Below are positions 42,384-51,708 of a stretch of 64,000 nucleotides of DNA, one piece after another. Every line of letters starts with the position of its first letter. The first letter of the stretch is position 1. The stretch is from Sinomonas gamaensis (lineage in GTDB: Bacteria; Actinomycetota; Actinomycetes; Actinomycetales; Micrococcaceae). The position numbers were made by a program, and so were the translations under genes. A model generated the notes under the pieces. It was given only the letters and a program-made list of their open reading frames with translations. It searched no databases and was not told where the DNA came from. The stretch lies in NCBI RefSeq assembly GCF_005876955.1, contig NZ_SSCL01000001.1, positions 1 to 64,000 of the forward strand, in the 5' to 3' direction.

Positions 42384-43652
42384 TCAGGCGTTGGACACAA
42401 CCGTGAGCCAGACGAGCACGAGGTTGAGGGAGATCACGAGGCCAGCACTGACCCAGGCGGCGACCGCGACGCCCCGCGAGGTCCGGAACTCGCCGGTCAG
42501 CTTCCTGTCCGAGGTCAGCCGGATGAGGGGGATGAGCGCGAAGGGGATGCCGAACGAGAGGACGACCTGGCTGATGACGAGGGACATCGTCGGGTCGAGG
42601 CCGAGCGCCAAGAGCACGATCGCCGGCACCAGGGTGATGCCGCGGCGCAGGATGAGCGGGATGCGGCGGTGCAGGAGCCCCTCCATGATCGTCGCACCGG
42701 CGTATGAGCCGACGGCGCTCGAGGCGAGGCCGCTCGCGAGCAGCCCGACGGCGAACACGGTTCCGATGAGCGGTCCCAAGGCACCTTCGATGGCGGCGTG
42801 GGCCCCCTCGATCGTGTCGGTGCCGTCCTTGCCGCCGAGCGTGGAGGCGGCAAGGAGCAGCATGCCCATGTTGACCACGCCGGCGATCCCGAGGGCGACG
42901 ACGACGTCGAGTCGTGTTCCGTGCAGGAGGCGGGCGATGGCGGAGGCCGGCACCTTGGTATGGGGGTTGGAGCGATGGCGGTCCCGGGAGAGCGCGGAGT
43001 GCACGTAGATGGCGTGCGGCATCACGGTCGCACCGAGCATCGAGGCCGCGAGGAGAACTGTGTCCGGCCCCTCGAAGTGGGGGACGACCCCGGCGAGCAG
43101 GCCCGACGGCGAGGGCGGGCTCACGAAGAGCCCCGTGAGGAATCCGATGGTGATGACGGCGAGGAGGCCGATGATGGCCAGCTCGAACCGCTGCTGGGTG
43201 CGGTGGTTCTGGATGGACAGGATGGCCATGGAGACCGCGCCCACGATGAAGGCGCCGAGCGGAAGCGGGATTCGGAACAGGAGGTGGAGGGCGATCGCAC
43301 CACCGACGACCTCCGCCAGATCGGTGGCAAGGGCGACCGTCTCAGCTTGGAGCCAGTAGAGCCGCCGTGCCCCCGGGCGCAGCCGCTCGCCGAGGAGCTC
43401 GGGGAGGGTGCGGCCCGTGACGATGCCGAGTTTTGCGGACTGGTACTGGACGAGCATGGCCATCGCATTGGCAAGGATGATGACCCAGACGAGGAGATAG
43501 CTGTAGCGTGCACCGGCGGTGATGTTGGCGGCAACGTTGCCCGGGTCCACATACGCGATGCAGGCGACGAAGGCGGGCCCGAGCAGCCCGAGCACGTTGC
43601 GCAGGGCTCGGCGTTGGCGCGGCACGGTGGTGGACCGGATCGTCCTGCTCAT
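42384..43652 (-). CDS. mntH: Nramp-type manganese transporter
   Basis: 422 residues with about 11 hydrophobic segments. The metal site motifs are AYVDPGNVAANI (DPGN in TM1) and GATVMPHAIYVHSAL (MPH in TM6), and the loop motif after TM8 is present. It imports Mn(II) with protons. A near-perfect DtxR-family box lies 34 bases upstream of the ATG, and mntR follows in the same unit. Confidence 0.95.
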   Translation of the reverse strand: MSRTIRSTTVPRQRRALRNVLGLLGPAFVACIAYVDPGNVAANITAGARYSYLLVWVIILANAMAMLVQYQSAKLGIVTGRTLPELLGERLRPGARRLYWLQAETVALATDLAEVVGGAIALHLLFRIPLPLGAFIVGAVSMAILSIQNHRTQQRFELAIIGLLAVITIGFLTGLFVSPPSPSGLLAGVVPHFEGPDTVLLAASMLGATVMPHAIYVHSALSRDRHRSNPHTKVPASAIARLLHGTRLDVVVALGIAGVVNMGMLLLAASTLGGKDGTDTIEGAHAAIEGALGPLIGTVFAVGLLASGLASSAVGSYAGATIMEGLLHRRIPLILRRGITLVPAIVLLALGLDPTMSLVISQVVLSFGIPFALIPLIRLTSDRKLTGEFRTSRGVAVAAWVSAGLVISLNLVLVWLTVVSNA

Positions 43653-43685
43653 CTGCTCTCCCTCTCGCCGCTCCTCATCCTCGAG

Positions 43686-43701
43686 TTTCGGTACGCCTAA
43701 A
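43686..43701 (-). promoter_or_regulatory. MntR/DtxR-family box upstream of mntH
   Basis: On the minus strand TTTAGGCGTACCGAAA, an imperfect palindrome (TTTAGG/CCGAAA) of the DtxR-family type TTAGG-N-CCTAA. It lies 34 bases before the mntH start. Binding by the mntR product is inferred. Confidence 0.65.
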
Positions 43702-43733
43702 TCCTACGGGCGGACGAGAGAAGGGGCAAGGTG

Positions 43734-44495
43734 CTACGCACGCGGAACCGCCCGCCACGCCTGGGTTCGGTAGGGGAGCAGCAGGATTTCCTCCTCCGTG
43801 TGACCGAGGTGTTCGTAGAGATACCACGCGAGATTCGCCTCGACCTTCGCGCGGTGCTTCTCGGAAGCGCGCAGATAGTAGCTGCGCGACTTGGCCAGCT
43901 CGACGATGCCCTGGGGAGTGATCGGATCCTCCCAGGGGAAGGAGGCCGCCTCCCAGTCCGTCAGCTCAGGGCCCGACGGGGGATGGAAGTCGGGTTTGTG
44001 GACGTCGCCAGCGTGCATGATGCGGGTCAGCCGGTGAACCCACGGGACTGAGGTGTCCAGCTGGTTCCACACGAGAGCGACGCGGCCGCCGGGGGCGAGC
44101 AGCCGCACGGCCTCCCGCGTGGCAGCCAGCGGATCGAACCAGTGCCAGGCCTGTGCGGCCACCACGAGATCGGCCGACGCGGACGGCAGCCCGGTGGATT
44201 CGGCGGGGGCGACTACGGTAGCGATGCCCGGGTGCAGGCGTCGCAGCTCGGCAAGCATCCCTGGGCTGGGGTCGACGGCCGTCAGCGTCAGTCCACGGGC
44301 GGCGAGCAGGGCCGTGAGCTTGCCAGTTCCAGCCCCGAGGTCGACGGCGGTCCTCGCCTCATCGGGGACAAGCCAATCGACTGCATCGTCCGGATAGCCC
44401 GGCCGCACCCTCTCGTAGTGCTCGCCGCCGGCGAGAAAGGCGTCGGCGAGCTCCCGCCGTCGTCGTTCGTCGAATTTCGGTCCGCCACGTGCCAT
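43734..44495 (-). CDS. SAM-dependent class I methyltransferase
   Basis: 253 residues. Motif I is VDLGAGTGKLTALLAA with the acidic residue in LTAVDPSPGML; motif II is SADLVVAAQAWHWFD; RLLAPGGRVALVWNQ is the usual post-motif strand. The group is methyltransferase type 11/25. The substrate is unknown. ATG 44495 begins MARGGPKF; the longer open frame upstream is not protein-like. Confidence 0.85.
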   Translation of the reverse strand: MARGGPKFDERRRRELADAFLAGGEHYERVRPGYPDDAVDWLVPDEARTAVDLGAGTGKLTALLAARGLTLTAVDPSPGMLAELRRLHPGIATVVAPAESTGLPSASADLVVAAQAWHWFDPLAATREAVRLLAPGGRVALVWNQLDTSVPWVHRLTRIMHAGDVHKPDFHPPSGPELTDWEAASFPWEDPITPQGIVELAKSRSYYLRASEKHRAKVEANLAWYLYEHLGHTEEEILLLPYRTQAWRAVPRA

Positions 44496-44524
44496 GCCTA
44501 GGAATCTATCCCCAGACAGCCGCC

Positions 44525-45946
44525 TTACTCGTCGACGCTGCAGGGAGCCGCCCCTGCAGTGCCCGGAGTGTTCGGCGCCCAGGCGGGGAAGGGCCGGCTG
44601 TCGTGCGACGGAACCCATCGGCCGGTGTCGACCGCGTAATCGAGGCGCAGCCCGCGCTCGACAAGCTCCCGCACGGCATGCACGAGCCGCTCGATGTCCT
44701 CGAGCCGGGAACCGAGCCCGAAGCTGGCGCGCAGGGAGCCTGACGGCAGCCCGAGTCGTCGAAGCGCCGGGTGGGCGCAGAAGCGGCCATCACGGAGGCC
44801 GATGCCGTGCTCGGCGGAAAGGTAGGCGGCGGCCAGGCCCGCGTCGTGCCCGGGGACCGAGAAGTTGACGATACCCACCGCACCTCGCGAAGCCCTGCTC
44901 GTCCCAGGGTCCGAATCCTCGAAGAGCCGGTGCACGGTGACGCCCTCGATCTCCGACAGCCCGCTCACGAGGGCGGCGCGGAGCCCCTGCTCGTGCGCGT
45001 GCCATGTGGATTCGTCGATCCCGCCGAGCACCTCTGCGGCCTTCGCAATCGTTGCCGCGCCCAGGACGTTGGGCGATCCGGCCTCGTGTCGGGCGGGTCC
45101 GTCGGCCCAGGCCACAGAATCGAGGCGTACTTCGCGTACAGCGCCTCCGCCCGCGAGGTACGGCCGGCCCTCGTCGAGCCAATCCCGCCGGCCCACCAGC
45201 ACCCCAGCGCCGAACGGCGCGTAGAGCTTGTGCCCCGAGAACGCCAGATAATCGATCCCCGTGCCGGCCACGTCGATGCGCCGATGCGGCGCGAGCTGGG
45301 CGGCGTCGACCGCGATGCGGGCCCCGTGCTCATGGGCGAGGCTCGAAAGCTCGGCGAGGGGAAGGATCTCGCCGGTGATGTTCGACGCCCCCGTAACCGC
45401 CAGCAGGCTGATCTCCCCGGCCTTGAGCCACGCCCGCACGCGCTCGAGCGTTTCGGAGAGGGTCCGCGCCGCAACGACGCTGCGGTGTGGCCGCGACTGC
45501 CAGGGGAGCAGGTTGGCGTGGTGCTCGATGTCCAGATACAGCACGTCGCCGGAGGCCGGAAGGCAGCCCGCGAGGAGATTCAGCGAATCGGTGGTGTTGC
45601 GCGTGAAGATGACCTCGTCATCGGCCCGCGCCCCGACGAAATCGCGCACGATGCCCCGGGCGTTCTCGTACAGGGACGTGCTGACCTGCGAGGCGTAGCC
45701 CGCGCCGCGATGGACGCTCGCGTAATAGGGGAGGACCTCGTTGAGGTACGCAGCCACCTCGGCAAGGGCCGGCGCGGACGCCGCATAGTCGAGGTTGACG
45801 TACCGCGTTTCGCCGCCGGTGGCCAGCGGGGTGATCAGCTCCCCGCCGACGACGTCGGCGAGGGGACGGCCGAGCTCGGGCGGAGTCACGCCGAGAGCCT
45901 CGGTGGTCTGTGCAGGGGATGGGGAAACGACGACGGGTGTGCTCAC
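44525..45946 (-). CDS. Class V aminotransferase, cysteine-desulfurase-like, under SAM-IV control
   Basis: 473 residues, PLP fold-type I. Motifs: YVNLDYAASAPALAEVAAYL, EVIFTRNTTDSLNLLA, DIEHHANLLPW, VDAAQLAPHR, and the Schiff-base lysine in AFSGHKLYAPFGAGVLVG. The length (longer than ~400) and tail differ from typical SufS/IscS. The start is a GTG at 45946 with GAGG 7 bases upstream. A SAM-IV aptamer ends about 60 bases before the gene, so it belongs to sulfur or methionine metabolism: a desulfurase or lyase acting on cysteine or a related thiol compound. Confidence 0.85.
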   Translation of the reverse strand: MSTPVVVSPSPAQTTEALGVTPPELGRPLADVVGGELITPLATGGETRYVNLDYAASAPALAEVAAYLNEVLPYYASVHRGAGYASQVSTSLYENARGIVRDFVGARADDEVIFTRNTTDSLNLLAGCLPASGDVLYLDIEHHANLLPWQSRPHRSVVAARTLSETLERVRAWLKAGEISLLAVTGASNITGEILPLAELSSLAHEHGARIAVDAAQLAPHRRIDVAGTGIDYLAFSGHKLYAPFGAGVLVGRRDWLDEGRPYLAGGGAVREVRLDSVAWADGPARHEAGSPNVLGAATIAKAAEVLGGIDESTWHAHEQGLRAALVSGLSEIEGVTVHRLFEDSDPGTSRASRGAVGIVNFSVPGHDAGLAAAYLSAEHGIGLRDGRFCAHPALRRLGLPSGSLRASFGLGSRLEDIERLVHAVRELVERGLRLDYAVDTGRWVPSHDSRPFPAWAPNTPGTAGAAPCSVDE

Positions 45947-45959
45947 AGTGCACCTCGGG

Positions 45960-46095
45960 GTCGGGGCCCCGCCTCGCGGGGGCCGCGCTTGCCGAATCCG
46001 CTCCGGACCGGCCTGGTCGTCACCCGGGGCACCCCGCCGCGTGAGGAGGGTTGCCGGCCAGCAAGCCGGGGCTTCGCGCTGGCACTCGTGACCTG
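45960..46095 (-). promoter_or_regulatory. SAM-IV riboswitch with expression platform
   Basis: On the minus strand the aptamer runs from GGTCACGAGTGCCAGCG (46093) through AAGCCCCGGCTTGCTGG, CCGGCAACCCTCC and GGGTGCCCCGGGTGACGACC, ending near 46009. These are the conserved blocks of the actinobacterial SAM-IV class, including the pseudoknot partner segments. Downstream GGCCCC(CGCGAGG)CGGGGCC can form a hairpin close to the ribosome site of the aminotransferase gene. High SAM should reduce expression. Confidence 0.85.
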
Positions 46096-46196
46096 AGGAA
46101 GAGATTAGGCGAGGGGGCCGAGACTCTCCAGCCCGACAACTCGTGTTACCGCCCATTAAGACGGCACGAGTCAATTAAGGCGGCACGAGTTCCACC

Positions 46197-47015
46197 TCAC
46201 GAGGTGAGCAGGTCGTCGTGCTCCGGGTTGAGCCGCTTGAGGGCGTCTGAATGCAGGATGCCGTTCGTGGCGAGCGCGTTCCCGCCCCAGGGGCCGTCTG
46301 CGCCGTCGAGCGAGGTGAATCTGCCGCCCGCCTCGGTCACAATCGGCACGAGCGCCGCCATGTCGTACAGCGCGAGCTCGGGCTCCGTGGCGATGTCCAC
46401 CGCTCCTTCCGCAACGAGGCAGTACGACCAGAAGTCGCCGTACGCGCGAGTCCGCCAGACGTCTTCGGTCAGGCTCAGGAAGTCGCCGAGGCTCCCGCGT
46501 TCCCGCCACCCCGAGAGGCTCGAGTAGGAGAGGGAGGCGTCTTCGATGCGCGAGACGTTCGACACCTTCAGGCGCGTCGCGGCGGCCAGCGAGCGCCCCG
46601 TGTAGGCGCCCGCACCTTTCGCCGCCCACCAGCGGCGCCCGAGGGCGGGTGCGCTCACCACCCCGACCACGATGTCGTCGCCGTCGGCCAAGGCGATGAG
46701 GGTGGCCCACACCGGCACACCGCGCACGAAGTTCTTCGTGCCGTCGATGGGATCGATGATCCACCGCCGCGATCCGTGGCCGGTGGTCCCGAACTCTTCC
46801 CCGATCACGGCATCCCGGGCGCGCGAGCGCGAGAGCTGGGCGCGGATCGCTTCCTCGGCAGCGCGGTCTGCGTCGGTCACGGGGGTGAGATCGGGCTTGG
46901 TCTCGACGCGCAGATCGAGGGCCTTGAACCGGTCCATGGTCAGAGCGTCGACGGAGTCCGCGAGGACGTGGGCCAAGCGGAGGTCGTCGGTGTAGCTCTC
47001 GGCGGCGAGGGTCAT
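46197..47015 (-). CDS. hisN: Histidinol-phosphatase (inositol-monophosphatase family)
   Basis: 272 residues. Metal-binding motifs: GEEFG (GEE), [12 protein letters not shown] (DPIDGT), and the C-terminal [19 protein letters not shown]. This family in actinobacteria includes HisN, which dephosphorylates histidinol phosphate; inositol or other phosphatase activity cannot be excluded by sequence alone. It is the last gene of the aroA-rsgA-hisN row, 46 bases after rsgA. Confidence 0.9.
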   Translation of the reverse strand: MTLAAESYTDDLRLAHVLADSVDALTMDRFKALDLRVETKPDLTPVTDADRAAEEAIRAQLSRSRARDAVIGEEFGTTGHGSRRWIIDPIDGTKNFVRGVPVWATLIALADGDDIVVGVVSAPALGRRWWAAKGAGAYTGRSLAAATRLKVSNVSRIEDASLSYSSLSGWRERGSLGDFLSLTEDVWRTRAYGDFWSYCLVAEGAVDIATEPELALYDMAALVPIVTEAGGRFTSLDGADGPWGGNALATNGILHSDALKRLNPEHDDLLTS

Positions 47016-47061
47016 GGAGTCCACGCTATCGCTTCGCGGAAGCACGGGGCGTGAACTGGGG

Positions 47062-48156
47062 TCAGAGCGTGCCGAGCTCCTTGGCGTCCGCGACGTCCTC
47101 GCGCGGACTTGCCCCGAGCAGACGGCGCAGCGATGTGAGGCGCGCGGGGCCGTGCGGTCCGGCTTCTCCGTTCGCGACCCACGTGTCGAGACCGCAGTCC
47201 ACCGCCACGGCGTCATGCCGGCAGCCGCGGGGGCAATCCTCGGTCCCGGGCTCGAGGTCGGGGAAGGCATGGAGGATCCGGTCGGGGTCGACGTGCGCAA
47301 GACCGAAGGAGCGGATTCCCGGGGTGTCGATGATCCAGCTGCCCGGCGGCGCGCCCTCGAGTCGCAGCGCGAGAGCCGACGACGAGGTGTGGCGTCCGCG
47401 GCCGGTGACCGCGTTGACGCCGCCGGTCGCACGGTCCGCCCCCGTGAGCGCGTTGACCATGGTCGACTTGCCGACGCCGGAGTGGCCAAGGAGCACGGTC
47501 ACCTTCCCGTCGAGCTCTTCCCTCAGCTGCGCGACCGCCTCATCGTCGAGGCGAACGCTGTCACGGTCCTCGGTTGCGTCGGCCTGCACCTCGGCAGAAC
47601 GGCTCACGACGACGGTGAGCGGCAGCAGCTCGTACGTCGCCAAGAGGGCGGCGGGATCGCGCAGGTCTGCCTTGGTCACCAGGAGGAGCGGCTCGATGCC
47701 CGCGTCGTATGCGGCGACGAGCGCACGGTCGATGAAGCCGGTCCGCGGCTCGGGGTTTGCTGCGGCGACGACGATCACGAGCTGGTCAGCGTTGGCGACG
47801 ACGACGCGCTCCACCGGATCGTCGTCGTCCGCGCTGCGTCGCAGCACGGTGCGACGCTCGTTGATCCGGACGAGCCTGGCGAGGGTGTCCGGTCGGCCGC
47901 TCACGTCGCCCACGAGCCCTACGAAGTCACCGGGGACGACGGCGGTCCGGCGCAGCTCGCGCGCTCGGGCAGCGATCACGATCCGCTCGCGCGGGGTGTC
48001 CTCCGCGACCACCGCCGTGTACCTGCCCCGGTCGACCGTGACGATCCGTCCCTCGACGGCGTCGTCGTGCTTGGGGCGGTCCTTCGTCCGGGGACGGCTC
48101 CCCCGCTTGTTGGGCCGGATGCGGACGTCGCTTTCGTCCCATTCCCGAGGGGTCAT
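47062..48156 (-). CDS. rsgA: Ribosome small-subunit maturation GTPase RsgA
   Basis: 364 residues. An N-terminal OB fold (about residues 35-95) precedes a circularly permuted GTPase with G4 VTKADL before G1 GHSGVGKST and G3 DTPGIRSFG, then a zinc site (CPRGCRHD...C). It helps late assembly of the 30S subunit. It starts 4 bases after aroA ends. The N-terminal extension of ~35 basic residues is usual in actinobacteria. Confidence 0.95.
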   Translation of the reverse strand: MTPREWDESDVRIRPNKRGSRPRTKDRPKHDDAVEGRIVTVDRGRYTAVVAEDTPRERIVIAARARELRRTAVVPGDFVGLVGDVSGRPDTLARLVRINERRTVLRRSADDDDPVERVVVANADQLVIVVAAANPEPRTGFIDRALVAAYDAGIEPLLLVTKADLRDPAALLATYELLPLTVVVSRSAEVQADATEDRDSVRLDDEAVAQLREELDGKVTVLLGHSGVGKSTMVNALTGADRATGGVNAVTGRGRHTSSSALALRLEGAPPGSWIIDTPGIRSFGLAHVDPDRILHAFPDLEPGTEDCPRGCRHDAVAVDCGLDTWVANGEAGPHGPARLTSLRRLLGASPREDVADAKELGTL

Positions 48157-48160
48157 GGAG

Positions 48161-49519
48161 CTACTGTGCCCCGCCCGCCGCAACCTGGGATGCACGGCGC
48201 CCGTCAGATCCCTGCGCGAGCATCCGAGCCCACATCTGGGGGAATTCGGGCATGGTCTTCGACGTCGTCCCGATGTCGTCCACCGCGACGCCTTCGACCG
48301 CGAGACCCCAGATGGCACCGGCGGTGGCCATCCGGTGGTCCGCATAGCTGCGCACCACGCCTCCATGGAGGCGGGCCGGGCGGATGATCAGGCCGTCCTC
48401 GGTCTCCTCCGCCTCTCCGCCCAGCCGGGTGATCTCCGCGACCAGGGCAGCGAGCCGGTCCGTCTCGTGGCCTCGGAGGTGGGCGATGCCCGTGAGGCGG
48501 GACGGGGAGTCGGCGAGGGCGCACAGCGCCGCGACGGTGGGGGCCAGCTCGCTCGTGTCGGCAAGGTCCGCGCCCGTGATGCGCTCGCCGCCCCGGACGG
48601 TGAGGGTGCCGCCGTCGAGCGTCACGTGCGCCCCGAGCCGCGGAAGGATCTGGCGCCAGGAGTCGCCCACCTGAGTCGTGTGCTCCGGCCAGTTCGGCAC
48701 CCGCACGGTCCCGCGGGTGGCGAGTGCCGCTGCCAGGAACGGTCCGGCGTTGGAAAGATCTTGTTCGATGCGCACGTCGAAGGCGCGGATGGGACCCGGT
48801 TTGACGATCCAGTGGTTCGGCACCGAGTCGTCCACGTCGACGCCGAGGTCGCGGAGGACGGCCACAGTCATGGCGATGTGGTCCAAGCTCGGCACCGGCT
48901 TGCCGACGTGCTCGAGATGGAGGCCCTCGTCGAAGCGCGCGCCAGCCAGGAGGAGCGCCGAGACGAATTGGCTGGAGCCGCTCGCGTCAACCACGACGTG
49001 GCCGCCGCGGACCGAGCCACTCGCGTGCAGGGTGAAGGGAAGCGAGGCCGGTGTGCCGCCGTCGGGCGCGCTGAGGGCGACGCCGAGCGACTCGAGAGCG
49101 TCGATCACGGGACCCATGGGGCGCAGACGCGCGTGGGGGTCGCCGTCGAACGTGATCTCGCCCCGGCAGAGCGCAGCGAGGGTCGGGACGAAGCGCATGA
49201 CCGTACCGGCGAGCCCGCAGTCGACGGTGACCGCGCCCAAATCAGGGCTGTCGATACTGGGAATCGGCGTGACGTGGAGGTCGGGGCCGAAGTCGCCGTC
49301 GCCGGGAACCTCATCGACCGAGGCGCCGAGGGAGCGCAGCGCCGCCACCATGAGCGCTGAGTCCCGCGAGTGGAGCGGCGCCCGCAGCACGCTGGGGCCC
49401 TCGGCGAGGGCAGCGAGGACGAGATAGCGATTCGTGAGCGACTTGGACCCGGGGACCGTCACCGTTGCATCGACCGGTCCCGCGGCGAAGGGTGCCGGCC
49501 ACGGTTCCGAAGGCGTCAC
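48161..49519 (-). CDS. aroA: 3-phosphoshikimate 1-carboxyvinyltransferase (EPSP synthase)
   Basis: 452 residues with [17 protein letters not shown] (phosphate-binding lysine), [38 protein letters not shown], and a C-terminal RVKESDR-like region ([18 protein letters not shown]) followed by [15 protein letters not shown]. It joins shikimate 3-phosphate and PEP in the aromatic amino acid pathway. The GTG start overlaps the doxX stop (GTGA). Confidence 0.96.
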   Translation of the reverse strand: MTPSEPWPAPFAAGPVDATVTVPGSKSLTNRYLVLAALAEGPSVLRAPLHSRDSALMVAALRSLGASVDEVPGDGDFGPDLHVTPIPSIDSPDLGAVTVDCGLAGTVMRFVPTLAALCRGEITFDGDPHARLRPMGPVIDALESLGVALSAPDGGTPASLPFTLHASGSVRGGHVVVDASGSSQFVSALLLAGARFDEGLHLEHVGKPVPSLDHIAMTVAVLRDLGVDVDDSVPNHWIVKPGPIRAFDVRIEQDLSNAGPFLAAALATRGTVRVPNWPEHTTQVGDSWRQILPRLGAHVTLDGGTLTVRGGERITGADLADTSELAPTVAALCALADSPSRLTGIAHLRGHETDRLAALVAEITRLGGEAEETEDGLIIRPARLHGGVVRSYADHRMATAGAIWGLAVEGVAVDDIGTTSKTMPEFPQMWARMLAQGSDGRRASQVAAGGAQ

Positions 49520-50226
49520 GCGAACCCGCCCGCCGAGAGCTGGTGCGTCGCGGAATGGGCTGCCTTGAGGGCCTCGGCCTTGGCGTTCCTCGCGGCCTTG
49601 ACCGCGTCAACCTTCGCAGCCCTCGCCGCCTTCAGTGCGTCGGCGCGGACTCGGCGCGCCTTCTTGGCGGCCTGCCTGGCGGCCTTCGCTGCGTCTGTGC
49701 GGACGGTCTGGGCGCTCCGGGCAGCGTCCGCGCGCACTGACTGTGCGGCCTTCGCCGCATCCACGCGGGCTCCGCGGGTGGCCTTGGCCGCATCCGCGGC
49801 AAAATGCTGTGCTCGCCACGCCATGCTCGGGCGGCCCGCGGTATCCACGGACGCAAGGAGGACACCCCCGGCGAGCGAGGCGTTCTTCAGGAGAGCGGCG
49901 CGGCGAGCGCTGCGCAGCTCGGGGGTGCCGATATCGGCGGTGCGCCATTCGACAAAAGTGTTGAGCGCGCTGGTGAGGGCAAGGACGGAGGCGGAGAGCC
50001 GAGGGGCCTTGCCGAACGCGAAGAGGACGCCCGCGCTCAACTGCGTGGCCCCGATCGCCCGGGCGAGGGTCTTCTCTTCGACCCGGACGGGCAGCGCATC
50101 GGCGGCGCGTCGCAGAACCGGTGAGAGCTGCTCGGCCGTCTCATCGGCATTCTTCAGCTTGTCCGCTCCGGCGATGATGAACGAGGAAGCGAGCAGGGGT
50201 CGAGCAAGGAATCGGACTACGGACAT
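49516..50226 (-). CDS. DoxX-family membrane protein with a long Ala/Lys-rich tail
   Basis: 236 residues from ATG 50226 (AGGAGC upstream). The first ~125 residues are a DoxX domain with four hydrophobic segments ([37 protein letters not shown]). The last ~105 consist almost only of Ala, Lys, Arg, Asp and Val in short repeats ([20 protein letters not shown]), predicting one long amphipathic helix. DoxX proteins are linked to redox defence; the location between sigH and aroA is conserved in related genera. The tail is the unusual part. Confidence 0.8.
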   Translation of the reverse strand: MSVVRFLARPLLASSFIIAGADKLKNADETAEQLSPVLRRAADALPVRVEEKTLARAIGATQLSAGVLFAFGKAPRLSASVLALTSALNTFVEWRTADIGTPELRSARRAALLKNASLAGGVLLASVDTAGRPSMAWRAQHFAADAAKATRGARVDAAKAAQSVRADAARSAQTVRTDAAKAARQAAKKARRVRADALKAARAAKVDAVKAARNAKAEALKAAHSATHQLSAGGFA

Positions 50227-50342
50227 ATGACGCTCCTGTTCCACGTGGCGCTCTTCTGTTCCATCTGGCGCTCTTGTTCGTCACGGCCTCCGACGCGAGG
50301 CCTCCTGGGTGGGTTCCAGCGGGTCCAGTCTTGCACTTTCGG

Positions 50343-50368
50343 GGAATATTTTCCCTTCGCGGACGGTT
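50343..50368 (+). promoter_or_regulatory. SigH/SigR-type promoter before sigH
   Basis: GGAAT (50343-50347), an exact 18-base spacer, then GTT (50366-50368). This equals the SigR/SigH consensus GGAAT-N18/19-GTT and points to autoregulation of sigH under thiol-oxidative stress. Confidence 0.8.
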
Positions 50369-50457
50369 CACCCAGTCGTTGAGCCCCCACTGGAGAAGGA
50401 GAGTACGTGCTGGTCCTTGACAGTCCGCGTCCCGCCCCGCCAGTAGACTGGTCCGCA

Positions 50458-51153
50458 ATGAGCACCGTCGATTCTATCGAGCCCGACGAGCCTGCGGCAG
50501 GAGTTGCTGCAGCCTCTGCGCCGGCTGAGGAGAGCCCTGAGCAGCGGCGCGAGCGCTTTGAGCGCGACGCGATGCAGTACGTCGACCAGCTGTATTCGGC
50601 GGCCATGAGGATGGCGCGCAACCCGGCGGACGCGGAGGACCTGGTCCAGGAAGCGTACGCGAAGGCCTTCGCGGCCTTCCACCAGTACAAGCCGGGGACC
50701 AATCTCAAGGCCTGGCTCTATCGGATCCTCACCAACACGTACATCAACCTGTACCGGAAGCGCCAGCGCGAACCCCAGCAGGCCCAGACCGACAGCGTCG
50801 AGGACTGGCAGTTGGCGCGGGCAGAGTCCCACACGTCGACGGGCCTCCGTTCGGCTGAGGCCGAGGCGCTGGACCACCTGCCCGACTCGGACGTGAAGGA
50901 AGCCCTGCAGTCGATCCCCGAGGAATTCCGTCTCGCGGTCTACTTCGCGGACGTCGAGGGCTTCGCCTACAAGGAAATCTCGGACATCATGGGCACGCCG
51001 ATCGGAACCGTGATGTCCCGACTGCACCGCGGACGGAAGCTGCTTCGCGACCGCCTCGCGGACTATGCGGCGGAACGCGGCTTCGGCGGCGCACGGGTGG
51101 CCGCGGCCGCGGGATCTGGCCAGGATTCGAGCAAGCAGGAGAAGGAGCAATGA
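50458..51153 (+). CDS. sigH: ECF sigma factor SigH (SigR/RpoE group)
   Basis: 231 residues. Region 2 reads [20 protein letters not shown] with [20 protein letters not shown], region 4 reads [20 protein letters not shown] with [20 protein letters not shown]. The N-terminal ~45 residues are an acidic extension. In the known system it directs disulfide-stress genes and is held by RsrA under reducing conditions. ATG 50458 is preferred; a GTG at 50407 would add 17 residues. The anti-sigma gene overlaps its end by 4 bases, and a matching promoter lies 90 bases upstream. Confidence 0.95.
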   Translation: MSTVDSIEPDEPAAGVAAASAPAEESPEQRRERFERDAMQYVDQLYSAAMRMARNPADAEDLVQEAYAKAFAAFHQYKPGTNLKAWLYRILTNTYINLYRKRQREPQQAQTDSVEDWQLARAESHTSTGLRSAEAEALDHLPDSDVKEALQSIPEEFRLAVYFADVEGFAYKEISDIMGTPIGTVMSRLHRGRKLLRDRLADYAAERGFGGARVAAAAGSGQDSSKQEKEQ

Positions 51154-51422
51154 GCAACTGCCAAGGACTCGGGGACTGCGACGAATCGCGGCTCGAGCGA
51201 CTCTACGAATATCTTGACGGAGCGCTCCCGGCGGCGGATGTCGCCGAGATCCGCGAGCACCTCGAGGGCTGCACCGAGTGCCGGGAGGAGCACAACCTCG
51301 AGTGCATGATCCGCAGCGCGATGAAGCGCAGCTGCGCGGAGCAGGCTCCCGCTGCCCTCAAGGCGAGCATCCTCGAAAAGATCCACTCGTTCCGATCGAC
51401 GGCAGAGGCTGCAGAGGTCTGA
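51150..51422 (+). CDS. rsrA: Zinc anti-sigma factor RsrA (mycothiol system type)
   Basis: 90 residues with the ZAS motif H-x3-C-x2-C ([16 protein letters not shown]), an upstream Cys-containing N-terminus ([11 protein letters not shown]), and a further Cys (CAEQA). Oxidation of the zinc cysteines releases SigH. Overlaps sigH by 4 bases (ATGA). Confidence 0.95.
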   Translation: MSNCQGLGDCDESRLERLYEYLDGALPAADVAEIREHLEGCTECREEHNLECMIRSAMKRSCAEQAPAALKASILEKIHSFRSTAEAAEV

Positions 51423-51459
51423 GTCGGGGATTCCCCCGTTTCGCCGATGTCGGACGACA

Positions 51460-51493
51460 GAAGGGCCCGGAGCATTTTTGCTCCGGGCCCTTC
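51460..51493. terminator. Terminator between rsrA and the bL37 gene
   Basis: GAAGGGCCCGGAGC / GCTCCGGGCCCTTC with an ATTTTT loop, a perfect 14-bp stem between convergent genes. Confidence 0.85.
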
Positions 51494-51547
51494 CTGCACC
51501 GTGGGCGCCGCGAGGGCGCGTGGCGCCGAGGCGACGCGGGAGTCGAC

Positions 51548-51622
51548 TCAGCTGTTCGGGCGCCGACCGTGGTTGGCGCCGCCCTTCTTGCGGTCACGGC
51601 GCTTGCGTGCACGCTTGCTCAT
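51548..51622 (-). CDS. Ribosomal protein bL37-like, 24 residues
   Basis: ATG AGC AAG CGT... encodes 24 residues, MSKRARKRRDRKKGGANHGR followed by RPNS. This matches the tiny basic bL37 protein of mycobacterial and other actinobacterial large subunits (pattern KRGRKxRDRK...ANHGKRPN). GGAGGCC lies upstream on the minus strand. Its position next to sigH-rsrA is typical. Confidence 0.85.
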   Translation of the reverse strand: MSKRARKRRDRKKGGANHGRRPNS

Positions 51623-51708
51623 AGTGGCCTCCTTCGACTCAGTGACATGGCGATGGCCCAGAAGGCCGCCTCATATCTTCCCACAGGATCGGCCGAGGAC
51701 CGAAATCG

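Noticed and set aside
45947-46174. N-terminal extension of the class V aminotransferase
   Set aside because: This sequence is the SAM-IV riboswitch and its leader, not coding DNA.
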